In this document: positions 1-11,104 of the stretch, piece by piece
Position numbering within the stretch: the stretch's first letter is position 1
Layout: each line of letters starts with the position of its first letter
NCBI GenBank assembly: GCA_015501075.1
Contig: JADNYJ010000002.1
Location: forward strand, 744,001 to 808,000
Reading direction: 5' to 3'
Source: Gymnopilus junonius
Taxonomy: Eukaryota > Basidiomycota > Agaricomycetes > Agaricales > Galerinaceae
Length of the DNA: 64,000 bases
Notes under the pieces: model-generated
The model's database searches: none
Told to the model about the DNA's origin: nothing
Seen by the model: the letters and a program-made list of their open reading frames with translations, nothing else
Position numbers and translations under genes: made by a program

Positions 1-2778
1 GTCCAAACCCACTCTTGCATCGTCAGCGTCAAGCAAGCCATCTGTCACCTCTGCAGCGATCCGGAGAGCTTCTGCCGTCCCTACTAAGACAACTCTTCCG
101 TCGTCACTCAGGCCCTCTCTGTCGACTTCTGCAAATGCAAAACCTCCTTCCGAGAGCGGTACGGTACGTAGCTCGGTAGCTTCTCCTACCGGCTCAGTGG
201 GATCTGCGAAAGCTGGAACTACTGTCCCTTCAACCCGTCCACGCGCCTCGGTATCGGAAGCAGTGAAGAAACCACCTCTCTCTTCGCGACCCAGTTTGTC
301 CAGTTCTGTCAAGACTGCTGCTCCCGGGAAGACTACGAGTTTTTCGCGGTCTGTCGCTCCACCAGCCAGGTCTACAAAAGTCGGAGGCTCCATTTCTTCT
401 ATCAAAGAGATAAGGGAAGATGGCAAAGTTTTGGAGGAGTTGCAGGGTCAGGTTAGTTTTTGCTATATGTCCCAGCTACCTTTCGTCAACGGTTGTAAAT
501 GCAGCTGGCAGAAGCTGCAGCCTCTCTTGAAGCAAAGAGCATCACTGTTTCGGATCTGGAAAAGCGCATCGCGGAGCTTCAGGAATCTTTGACAACGAGG
601 TCGCAAGAACTTGAAGGCAAGATAGGAGCACAAGCGGAACTCCAAGAGGCCAGAGAGGTGGCCGAATCAAAACTGCTGGAAACGCAAAATTCCTTGCATG
701 CGTCGCAAGAAGAGTTACAACAAGTCACCGCAACCTTGCAATCGGTTCGAGATGAGGTATGTTTTAGTATAGACATTTAATCCGGCACTGACAAATACAG
801 CAGCTTGAAACTTCAAAGTCGAGCGCTATCGCCCAGAGTAAGATTGTTCAGGAGCTGGAAAATCGCATCTCGGATCTTGAAGCTGCGTTGGTTGCATCAA
901 AGAAACAAATTGAGCATCTCGAAAGCAATAGTGCTGTAGCCCAGAGTTCTGCAGCAGAGGCGGCGTCAGTCGAACACGATGCCCTCCTCAAAGTCCAAGC
1001 TGACTTCAAAACGATCTCAGATGAATCAGAAGCTCTGAAGGTGACACACACGAAGGCGCTGCAGGATGCTGAGAACACTATTGCAGACTTGAGAAGTGAA
1101 GTCGAATCTGTTAAAGAATGGGAGGCCCAGGTTACTTCCCTCAAAGCCGAAAAGGAGGAAAATGCTAACAAACTATCTGAGCTCGAAGTCGAGATTCTGG
1201 AATTGAAGGAAACCCAGGAAGGACTTGAAGATACTCGGGACCAACTTCAGCGACAGATCGCTGCCCAGGAGGATCAATTGGCAAAGTCTGCTGTTGCAGC
1301 CGGTTCAGCAGCGGAAGCTGCAAGTCAGAAAGAATCTGCACATGCCCAGCAGCTCGAAACGCTGGTACAAGAATGCAAGAAAGACCTAGAAGCGGCAGCA
1401 GTTCGTCATTCAGAGGTTGTTGCCTCTCTTGAAGCTCTGAAGACAGAGCTCGCAGAAGCAGTGGCTGCTAAAGAGGGATCCGAGCAGGAGATCTCCGAAA
1501 GGGAAAAACGGCATTCCTCAGCTTTAGCAGAAGTCGAACAGCAGCATGCAAGTCAACTCACGGATTTGGAATCCCGCCTTGAAAAGACCTTACAGGAGCT
1601 GCGAGTTAGTCACAACATATTTAGCAATTTGTCCTCCATTAATCTTTTTTGCAGGACCAAGAATCCATTTACGATGCCAAAGTCGAAGCCGTCAAAATGC
1701 AACACGATCGACTTTTAAAAGAGGCGTTTGAGCGAGCTAAGGTATATCAAGCAACACGGTCAATGAAGTGGTCGCTAATATTTCTCCCAGAGTGAAGCAG
1801 CACAAGCCCATTCTCAAGAATTGCAAATCCTTCGATCTAATTCGAACGCAACGATTGAACAAATTCAGACTGCCAATCAAGTTACGGTCGATTCACTCAA
1901 AGATGAACACCAATCGGCTCTTGAAACAGAGGTCAATGCGTTACAAAAGCACATCAACCAGCTTAACATTGAACTGAAGGCTACTCAAGACGATCTTGTC
2001 AAAGCAAAAACATCTCTCGATGCCTCGCAAACAGAAATTGAAACCCTAACTCAACAGCTACAAGCTGCCCGTACTCAGGCCGAAGCTTCGCAAGCACTTT
2101 CTCCGGAGCACGCTGACGAAATTGCACGTCTAACGCAAGAGTTGTCCAACTCGAAGGATGACCTCGCCGCGATGACAGATATGCTCAGTCTCACGAAATC
2201 GTCAATGACAGAACTTTCGGACAAACATGCGAAGGAAATGGAAGAGGTTGCTAAGGCACGTGCAGACGAGATTCTCAACTTACGGTCTACACATGACAGC
2301 GAAGTCAATGCACTGGCAACTCAAAAATCCGACCTTGTGGTGAAACTCTCTGATCTGGAGGGTGAGCTTGCGACTGTGAGAGCTGCTTTGGAAGCACAAC
2401 AGGCAGCCAGTCCGAGGAGGAATGGCCTTGGCCATTCGCGTGCGCCTTCAACAGTCACGAAAGAAGAGCTCACGAAGATGCACGAAGCACACAATCTCAA
2501 GGTCTATGATCTTCAGGCCGGGCACGACAAAGCTATCAAGGCCGCGAAAGAGGACCTGGACGCCGCATTTATTAAAATAAGCGAGTTGCAGCAAGACCTA
2601 GCGCGTAAGGCGATGGAGATTCAATACCTCGAACAAGATCAAGAGGAAAGTCAAGAACAGATTACGCGGTACGTGCATTCTTTCCATTCCGTCAAGTTCC
2701 GTCAAGTATCAACCTTCATGCTAACGTGTTTGCAGACTCAAGGAAGATTTAGACAGACTAAGCGGGCAAGAACAGTAG
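1..2778 (+). CDS. Long coiled-coil protein, 5' end outside window (CLIP-170-like?)
   Basis: The reading frame is open from base 1, so the true start lies upstream. The first ~140 visible residues are basic and rich in Ser, Pro, Thr and Lys. After an intron near 450-500 the rest is almost continuous heptad-type coiled coil (Leu, Glu, Gln, Ala and Lys rich). I place introns near 757-800, 1605-1655, 1742-1791 and 2669-2734. The last exon ends in the short tail LKEDLDRLSGQEQ and a TAG at 2776-2778. A basic Ser/Pro linker followed by a long coiled coil is the layout of CLIP-170-type microtubule plus-end proteins, whose CAP-Gly domains would lie upstream. No CAP-Gly domain or zinc knuckle is visible here, so that identity is inference; a tropomyosin-like or other scaffold protein is equally possible. 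Confidence 0.75.
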
Positions 2779-3259
2779 AAATCCTGATCAAGGCTCGATG
2801 CATCAACTCACCGTCTCAGTGTCCCTATGGTATACCCCTTCTGTAACTGGATTATTAACCTTCGAGATCATTGTACTACGCTGTGGACAATTTTCACCAT
2901 GAGGAAATTAATCTGGACATTTCATTTCATATTATGCACCTACCTTTCCCCAGATTTGTCTAATGTTTCTTTACACTTTGTTGCATGCCTGGTTTACATT
3001 CTTCCCTTTATATTGAGATAATACATATATAGTTGCCCGCTCACTTTCGAAAGCGGCCATTTGGCGGCCGTCAAGTTTAAGTCCGCCCCACACGGGTCCA
3101 GCGGAGAGGGGTTACGGCACACTACTTAAATGGTATTCGGCTAAGCCCGATCGCGTCCGGACTCCGACCCCAATATTTTGCAAGATCAGCCGAGTACTGA
3201 GGACAGAGTGACCCTTTTCTTGTTCTTTCACCCTCAACTCCCTTCATCCTCCACTAGTC
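2779..3259. other. Intergenic region with promoter of the YHM2-type gene
   Basis: 481 bases with no convincing exon. The first half is AT-rich and probably holds the 3' end of the coiled-coil transcript. Around 3054-3070 there is a small GC-rich inverted repeat (CGGCC, 7-base gap, GGCCG). A pyrimidine-rich stretch (about 3210-3255) precedes the ATG at 3260, as is common in fungal promoters. Confidence 0.4.
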
Positions 3260-4690
3260 ATGGGCGTCTCCTCAACACCGGGTCAAAAGGGCGTGAACTG
3301 GTCCAACATTGCCGTTGGTGAGCACGTCTAGGTCGCGTATCTTTTTTTTGTACACATTGCTAACCCCGTGTCAAAGGTGGTATCATGAACATGGTACGTT
3401 TTCAATGCCAGCGAAAGAGATCACAACTAATTACTTATTGTCCTTGACTCCTCCTCATGAATAGTTTGTAAGTGTTTTTTTTCCTAACTCTATCTCAGTC
3501 ATTAACGCGGCTACCTTGTAGGAAGTGCGTCGCAAACTTTGATCTTGAGGGCCTTCGCTCATCCTGTATTTCTACGTTAAGGTGACAACACTTGGTCAAC
3601 CCCTAGAGGTCTTGAAGACCCAGATGGCTGCCAACCGTTCTCAGACTATGTGGCAAGCCTGCAAGAGCGTCTGGGCTCGTGGTGGGGCGGTTGGTTTCTA
3701 CCAGGGTCTTATTCCCTGGGTATGTTTCTCTCTCTTGCACGGCGTGTCATTTTCTCAGAACTGTTTCTTAGGCATGGATTGAGGCATCAACAAAAGGCGC
3801 TGTCTTACTTTTCACCGCTGCTGAAGTCGAGACCGCGTCGCTCGGTGCTGGCATCAACCCCGGGCTAGCTGGTTTATTGGGTGGTATGACTGGAGGTATC
3901 GCACAGGCTTACGCAACGATGGGTGAGCTTATACTTGAACATTCATTTCACGTCAAAGTTGATCTCGTGCCAAGGTTTCACAACCTGTATGAAAACCGTT
4001 GAGATCACTCGCGCCAAAACTGCCGCCACAGGCGCTAAACCTCCGTCGACATGGGTAGTCTTTGCTGATATTTATCGCAGGGAAGGTTTGGCTGGAATCA
4101 ACAAGGGCGTTAACGCTGTTGCTGTTCGTCAATGTACGAATTGGGGTTCTCGGTACGTCTTCCATGTTGTAAACGTATCTCATGTCTGATTGTAGCAAAA
4201 ACCTTATAGCATGGGTTTCGCTCGCTTGGCCGAAGACGCTATTCGCAAAGTTAGAGGCAAGGGAGAGTCCGAAAAGCTAGGAGCCATGGATAAGATCCTT
4301 GCCTCGTCCGTCGGTGGTGCACTTGCGACATGGAATCAACCAATTGAAGTCGTTCGAGTTGAGGTAAGGAACTTTCAGGTGTTTTCCCGGCAAAACCGGA
4401 AGTACTAATACGCTCTCATACGTTGGTTGCAGATGCAAAGTATGGCCAAGGGAACCGAGAACTCCAAGCGACCGGCAAAACTCACAATCGTTAACACGCT
4501 GAAATTCATTTACCAGGAAAATGGCATAAAGGGATTATATCGAGGCGTGACTCCCCGTATTGGTCTTGGTATCTGGCAAACGATATGCATGGTGTCATTC
4601 GCTGATTATGTCAAAGCTTGGTCAGTTGTCAATCAGCTCTCCTAAACACAACGCTGATAGTTTGTGTTTCGCAGGGTTCAAACGAAATAG
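3260..4690 (+). CDS. YHM2: Mitochondrial citrate/oxoglutarate carrier, Yhm2 type
   Basis: Mitochondrial carrier family protein. Splicing gives 301 residues from nine exons: 3260-3317, 3377-3393, 3465-3467, 3522-3524, 3582-3719, 3772-3922, 3975-4152, 4210-4363 plus 4433-4620, and 4675-4690. The exon lengths sum to a multiple of three. Strings such as [56 protein letters not shown] and [17 protein letters not shown] are diagnostic of Yhm2. In yeast Yhm2 exchanges citrate for oxoglutarate across the inner mitochondrial membrane and also associates with mtDNA nucleoids. The gene contains two 3-nt microexons (TTT and GAA) that supply a Phe-Glu pair; the Glu is conserved in yeast Yhm2. The start is the first ATG, followed by the expected N-terminal [15 protein letters not shown]. 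Confidence 0.93.
3465..3524 (+). other. Two successive 3-nt microexons (3465-3467 and 3522-3524)
   Basis: TTT at 3465-3467 sits between an acceptor ...aatag and a donor gtaagt. GAA at 3522-3524 sits between ...ttgtag and gtgcgt. The flanking introns are 71, 54 and 57 nt, normal for this window. Together they give Met-Phe-Glu-Val across the join; without them the protein lacks two residues of a conserved segment. Confidence 0.75.
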
Positions 4691-4909
4691 ACTCATAGTT
4701 TAGGACCATTCGATAGACTTATACCTTAATATGATAGACTATACCATTCGTTCCGGTAATAACGGGAAAGTATACCGATATGGTTTTGATCAAACTATAC
4801 GGAGTGATCAATACAAACCCGGCTATGTCACGGCAGCATTATATCCGTGAGCCCCTGGCGCCAAACATGCCAGCCAGCCTGATCATCCTTCCCCGCACTT
4901 CTGCCCGTC

Positions 4910-5851
4910 ATGAGTAGTGTTTCTAAAACTATGGGACCTCATCCGCTGTTACTCCAGTATTTGGCCCAGCTTTCTGCTCATCCGCTTCGGACCAAGGCCA
5001 TTACGACAGGTAAAACACTCCCCACATGGGCGATGAACAAAAGTTCATTTTTTCTTGTCAGGTACTCTCTGCTTTCTACAGGAAGTATTTGGAAGCAACA
5101 TGTCTGGGACTCCGGTTAAAGTCTCCAAAGATGCTTCACTTCTAGTGCGCCTGTTAGGGAACGCGCACATCGACGCCAAGGCCGTCAAGATGGCCATTTA
5201 CGGCTTCCTGGTGTCTGCACCTCTAAGCCACTTCCTCATTGGCCTCCTTCAGAAAGCATTCGCTGGACGTACCTCTACGCGCGACAAGATTGCCCAGATT
5301 GTCGCCAGCAATCTTCTAGTTTCTCCGATTCAGACAACTTGTACGGTTCTCCCTTCCCTCGAGTTAATGACAATTAATGACAACGATCAGCCTACCTTGC
5401 CTCAATGGCCGTAATTAATGGTGCAACTTCGCTGGATGAAGTGGTTAAGACAGTGAAGGCCGGATTTTTCTCCGTTATACGTGTATGCCTCGCCAACGTC
5501 TGTTCATTGCCCTTTATTCACCTCACACTCCCAGATTTCTTGGGTCGTGTCACCTCTATCCCTGACAATTGCACAGAAGTTTGTGCCTGTTGAGGTATGC
5601 ATCAAAACACGGGTGTCATTGAATCTGCAGACTATCTAATGGAGCTTTCTAAAGCTTTGGGTTCCTTTCTTTAACGCTGTCCAGTTCGTGCTGGGCGTCA
5701 GTATAAATCTCGTGATTAACTTCATGCAGTTCAGCTAACTTACTAATATTTTCAGACCTACTTCAACGTGCGCGTCAAACAATTGCGACTTGCAGCAGCC
5801 AGGAAAGAAAGACTTGAACGTGAAAAGCAAGACAAAGAACGGAAAGACTGA
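4910..5851 (+). CDS. Mpv17/PMP22 family membrane protein
   Basis: Small multi-pass membrane protein of the Mpv17/PMP22 (PXMP2, Sym1) family, found in peroxisomal or inner mitochondrial membranes and thought to form channels. The N-terminus (LLLQYLAQLSAHPLRTKAITTG) matches the family start. A segment with GFLVSAPLSHFLIGLL follows, then SPIQTT / YLASMAVINGATS, then ISWVVSPLSLTIAQKFVPVE and LWVPFFNAVQFVLGTYFN, which is the family's C-terminal signature (WVPFFN...G.Y.N). Five short introns were followed: after 5009, then near 5341-5390, 5482-5534, 5596-5654 and 5700-5756. The protein ends in a charged Lys/Arg/Glu tail before the TGA at 5849-5851. A second in-frame ATG at 4931 is an alternative start. 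Which organelle it serves cannot be told from sequence. Confidence 0.88.
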
Positions 5852-5961
5852 CCATGCTTCGAAGCATGGCTTGCGTGCAGTTCAGGTACACACTCACCGG
5901 TTCCTATCTATTCACACTCTCTTGTAAATTCTGGAGGGCATTGTATACCATATTTTACATT

Positions 5962-8900
5962 TTATGACATACGCGAATCACACACGACTAAGCAGGCTGT
6001 TTCACTCTCAGCTGCATCTTGTGAATACCGTCGCCACTTTGTACCTGGGCTATCAAGTTTGTCAACGTCAGTCTCTACTGTCCATTGGTTTAAACTGTAT
6101 GTTCCGGGCCTAGGGATCCAGAGCGTCGGATGAACGGTGGTCGAACCCGCAGGTGGAATAGTACCGCGGAAAGTCATCCGACCAGCGTAGAGGGGAGGGA
6201 GAAAATTTCTGCCGTATAAAATTGGCTTCAGATATAGTTCTGATCTCAGGTAGCAATACTCACGTTGATGACTGGGCCCCATTAGACCGTAATCTTAGTG
6301 TGTACTGTGCAGAGTGCGTCAAAGAATGGTTTCTGAGTCGGAATTCCACAGAGACACGCCCAGGCCTGCACGACATGAGTTACGTCAGATTGTAATCCAG
6401 ACAACAACCGTCTAAAATAAAATGACGAACCCGTTTGTGAAATCATGGAGTTGCGTACCCATATCCTTCGAAGACAGGACAACGGGATTCATTTCCGCAT
6501 TCCAATCACTGTTGCGGATGGCATCCAGGACTTCCATATTTTCTCTCCGTGTCTCTGCGTACATGCTTCGCTTTACCTTTGCGCTCTCAACTTCTTCAAT
6601 AATACCATCTAGCATACCGTGTGTTGCTCCAAGAGTAGTACCGTGGACAGTGACATGTCCCGAAACGCCTCGGGATGGTATCTCCCAAAAGACGATCAAA
6701 TCAACTGCGAAAGGATTATACAGCGGAAAGATGGCAGGGAGAGAGGAAGACGAAATGTGTGGAAGAAGACGCGTCATGCTGTCTAGCATGAACTTTCGCC
6801 GGCCGCTTTCTATGAATTTCAAGATTGCAGGACTTTGCAGTGATCTTTGTGCAGAATCTTGGGAAATATGGCTATAATGAATACCGATCGAAGGCGGTGT
6901 AAGATCGCTAATGTCCAAGCCTTTTAAAAGATTGCTCAGTTTCTTCGACACAAAATGCAAGGTTTCTGCACATCCGATATTTCCTGATGAGCTAGCTGCC
7001 CCTAGACTGAACTAGCGCACTGAGTCGGCAACATAGTGTGCTGTCTGCAGCAAACCGTTGAGTGTTAATAGAGGCAGTAAGGGCATCAGAACTACGCACG
7101 AGATATGATCTTCCAATGCTCTGCATATCCATTGGGGGCTTAGACAGGTGAGTTGCGGTATGTCAATCGATGCTGTTTGGGAAACATTTGTGACATCCAG
7201 GTGCAGGAAAAATAAATAGTCCTCAGACTGAGACGGTCCCGCAGTCACCGATATTCCCAACAACGGTTGAACTTCATAGGGACTTGTCAACCTCGTTGAA
7301 TGGAAGGTTGGTTGTGTCTCATCCTATATTATCGAGTAAAGTAAAAATTACCCGTGAACGCTAAAATGCTGCTAACCTCTCGAAAGACAAATAGGATAGA
7401 AAGTTCGTGATGGCCAGTCGTTTCTGCATGAAGGATAGCGGAAACCTCTATACTTTCCCCAGGAAGAATAGTAAACGACGTATCTGCCCCGCTGAGTCGA
7501 TGAGGCTTGGAAGAAAGTAAAGAATTGGAAGATTCAAGAAGCTCGGGCCCTGGTGCCACTAAGAAAAGTAATGTAAGAAAGAGCCATGAAATATATTGTC
7601 CATACGCACAATCCTTACGGTCATGTTCAGGGCCTAACCATATGTCGTCATCTGGTCCAGGTACCGCCCACACTTCTTTGATGGGTTTCGAGCCCGCATT
7701 GGTTAACCATAGTCTGATTAGCTTATTCTCTCCTTGCAAGAGAACTAAGCGGTCGCCCTCAATACAATTTACGAGGAGCCTGTGATCGGACGGTCCTACC
7801 TCCACCTTCATGATCACATCAGGAGCGTACGTTCGCTGTTGTCGCTGAAGTGCAGTATCATGTAGCCGACGACCACGGCAGGCTAATGACTCCGTTATTG
7901 GTAAAAGAGAAAGGAAATCGTATTTAGCATGTGTGATGCTTAACCTTGCTGGTCGTTTCACCCTGAGGGATACTGGGACCTACAAACTATTTGTCACTTT
8001 CGCAGCACGGAAGGCCGCGAATTGAATGCATACGCACAGTGACAGATTCCTTCGAACCAAGAACCACATCGTTTATTACCTCAACTTCGACCAGGTCTTC
8101 CACCTGAGCAGAACCAGAAGGATCTAATTCTTGCACGGCCAGCGTAATGTTCGATAGATTGACCTCTGTGTCCAAGGGATTGTGCAAGAAGAGATCTACC
8201 CAGAAAAGTTCTACAAGAGCATAAATACCCCACGCGCGTCATATGTTGGTCACTCATACCGTTCGTGCTGGCCTTGCCAGCTGGCACGACATTCTCTTTG
8301 CCTCCCCGCGATCGCCAGAACATTTTCCAATCCTCCTGTCGACTAGTCCAAAAATTTGCGTTATCATCGGAGCTCTCTGTAGGAAATCTAAGTCGTGTTT
8401 GTTTACGGACGCAGAATTTGACGGGAATTTGGAGATTTGTATTGGATATACCGTCCGGTCTGGTTGACTTCCAATACTTACGACATAATTAAAGTCTGTC
8501 AAAACGAACAATACAAGGCATTGACTCACATTATATGCTACGCGAAAATCGTCTAGATAAACTTTATCATTCGATGGTAATTTGGCTGCATCGTCTCCGG
8601 GCGCTGGCAGGCCAAGATTTGTTGACAGAATAGTGCCACCTCTAAGAAGGGTAAGAAATAGTTTGACGGCTCCGGCAAGATCACCCGTTGTATAAAGCAG
8701 ACGCCCTGGTCAAATTTTTTTATTGTTAGTCAACATTTTTTGAAGAACGAGTGAATGTATACGAACCTAAAGGGTGAGCAATACCAGATCTTACATCCTC
8801 CAAACCATCTGGGGCGTTGGGGTTTTTTCCTTCGGAATCCCAGAATGATGGCGATAGTTCCTTGGGAAGCGGCACAGAATATAGGTCTTGTGCTTTCCGT

Positions 8901-10829
8901 AAAAAGTACATAGTCAGTGGTTTCTGGGACGTGTCAGCTCAATAATCGCGATGCAAAAACTAGAACCCACATTACCGCATTTCTCCAACCGATTCGCGGC
9001 CGAGACGTACCATAAGGCAGCTCTCCGCCTTGCGCTCTTCTTTGAGCTCAGAAGGGCTGCCTGGGCCAACAACAAGGCCGATGGAGCTTCCTCTGCCTTA
9101 AATTAATCGAAATTATGAGACAAATAGGTATGCGGAAGAGGCGTGCCAAAGTCACCGACATTGGAGGCCGCCCAAACTAACCATCGCTCCCCTTCTAACA
9201 CATTACCTACGAAGTCTTGCGTAGCGATACCGTTTTCCCAACGAACAGCAACCAGAAGTGCTCGGACCTGTGCATGAGGTGGTAGATCTGCTATGTCCGG
9301 ATGTATACTACTCAAAGCGGATTGCGCATGTAGGGGGACAGCGGGTGACGGCGCGAGTAACAATGGAAGTATATCCTAGTTAAGACGTGATGGAAAATTA
9401 TAAGGCAATATCAGAAAATGAAACGAATCAAGCATCCTGGGACAAAGCATACCGAACCTCCTCTGCCTTCCTTTCGAAGAGCCTCCCAGACAGGAATAGC
9501 CACTTTCAAATCACCTAAAATGGTGGCAAACTCGGCTAGTCGACGGTGTTGAGTAGGGGGAGCTGGTCCACCATTTAAGGATACAGATTGAGATCGCCCC
9601 GGAAGTGAATGTGTAGATGCCGACGGTGTGTGCACGGGTGTAGATGACTGCGAGCCAAATAGTCGCCGTGTCGACGAGAACAAGCGCGATGGAAGTCGAC
9701 GGGTTGAGGAGAACTAGCCCGTTATGAATTAGTAATGCTAGATATGCATCAGTATTGCTCACATTCTCATTCCATTCAACCACATATTTTTCCATCCAAG
9801 GAATTAGGCTCATCACAAGAAACTCGCGAGTAAAGCGGGCCGTTTGTTGGATGTCCTTTTCTTCCATTCTCAGTGTATTCAGAATAGTCTGATTGGTAGA
9901 ACTTCCGGGTATATTAGGGGTTGTCGGAGTGACAGGTTGCTGCTGCGGAGATTCTGGGGAAGGAGGGGGGGGTAGACGTGGCATGAGAGCAGGAACGGGT
10001 ATAGGAGGCGGTGGAGGTATAGGTAAATCGAGTGAAAGTAAGTAGCTGTGCAATCCGAATTGTTTCTTGACGGCATTGTAGAGTGCGCCAGCTCTGGAAG
10101 AAGTTTGAGTATATTATATCATGATAGCATGCGATGACGGAGCTACTCACTCTTCGTCTGACAAGGGAGAATTTTTCGGGTGAATTATCAGAGTATACCG
10201 CAAGAAATTGGTGTCCACCCAGGGGGGAAATTGATTACTTCGAGAATGTAAGGCAGTGATAGCTTGAAGAGGATTCGGGGCGGTAGTGGACACCGCAAGG
10301 ATAACTGCAGTCTTTGTTAGAAAATAGCAGAAAATCAAGACAAGTAAAACGCACGAGCAACGGGATGGTTCCAACCCTCACTCTTAGCGGGCACGAAGTC
10401 ACCCTCAGCGCATCGACGAAGCTCGTCCCACCAAGGGGTTCGGATGACATCCCTTTCACCCACAGCTTCCATATCTTGTACCCATTTCGCACATCGCTTG
10501 CCGATGCGTGCGGTCATCCAATCAATGGTTCTAATGGCGCGTTGGTCGTCATCTTCCCGACATGCTTCCTCAACTTCCTGGAGGTCTGAAAAGCGTAAAG
10601 AAAAAGATGCGTGTGGCACAGATACCAATGATGTTGTCCTGGTGGTAACTGTTAATGGAATGAGCCCAAATCAGCGGCAAGGTATTCAGAATAAGACTGT
10701 ACCTTGAGGTAGAGGCGAGAAAGACTGGAGAATATGGGGCAGAGGAGGCAACGATGACCTTTCCAGTAATTCATTAAGGTCGGGGGACGCGATAATACAT
10801 ATATGCGGGCTGAGAGAATATGGAAGCAT
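5962..10829 (-). CDS. TRS85: TRAPP complex subunit TRAPPC8 / Trs85
   Basis: Large multi-exon gene for the 85-kDa TRAPP subunit, which gives TRAPPIII its role in ER-Golgi traffic and autophagy. The start is taken at the ATG 10829 (MLPYSLSPHICIIASPDL), followed by NELLERSSLPPLPHILQSF, as in basidiomycete homologues. Further family segments in order are EACREDDDQRAIRTIDWM / TPWWDELRRCAEGDFVP, FPPWVDTNFLRYTLIIHP, KDIQQTARFTREFLVMSL / IPWMEKYVVEWNENFSST, RRLAEFATILGDLKVAIPVW and KELSPSFWDSEGKNP. The C-terminal half consists of beta-sandwich-like exons ending in PPAGSTTVHPTLWIPRPGTY. The stop is TAA at 5962-5964. A proline-rich insertion lies near 9960-10020. The last ~40 residues are not recognisable, so the exact C-terminus is uncertain. 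Confidence 0.88.
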
Positions 10830-11104
10830 CAGTCTGGATGCACTATGCGGTGGATGCTCAAAGATGTAGAGCGCGTCCAATGACTCCCACGGTGTCTACT
10901 TTAGTACTCTAATACTCGCAGTAAGCATTTATAAGTTATTCTGCAACAGGCGAAGACATTCGGGTACAGTACTCAAAAAAACCAACATTTACATTCCACG
11001 GGTATATATACTGTCTGTGTGATGGGTCATCCCATTGTACATCGATATTTACTAATTACTGAACTCTTTATTATAAATGTAGTCCTACAAATGCTCAATA
11101 CTAC

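Noticed and set aside
4691..4909. Small RNA or extra exon between the Yhm2 and Mpv17-type genes
   Set aside because: AT-rich spacer with short repeats of 'ataccg' and 'gata' words, no foldable hairpin or splice-linked frame apparent.
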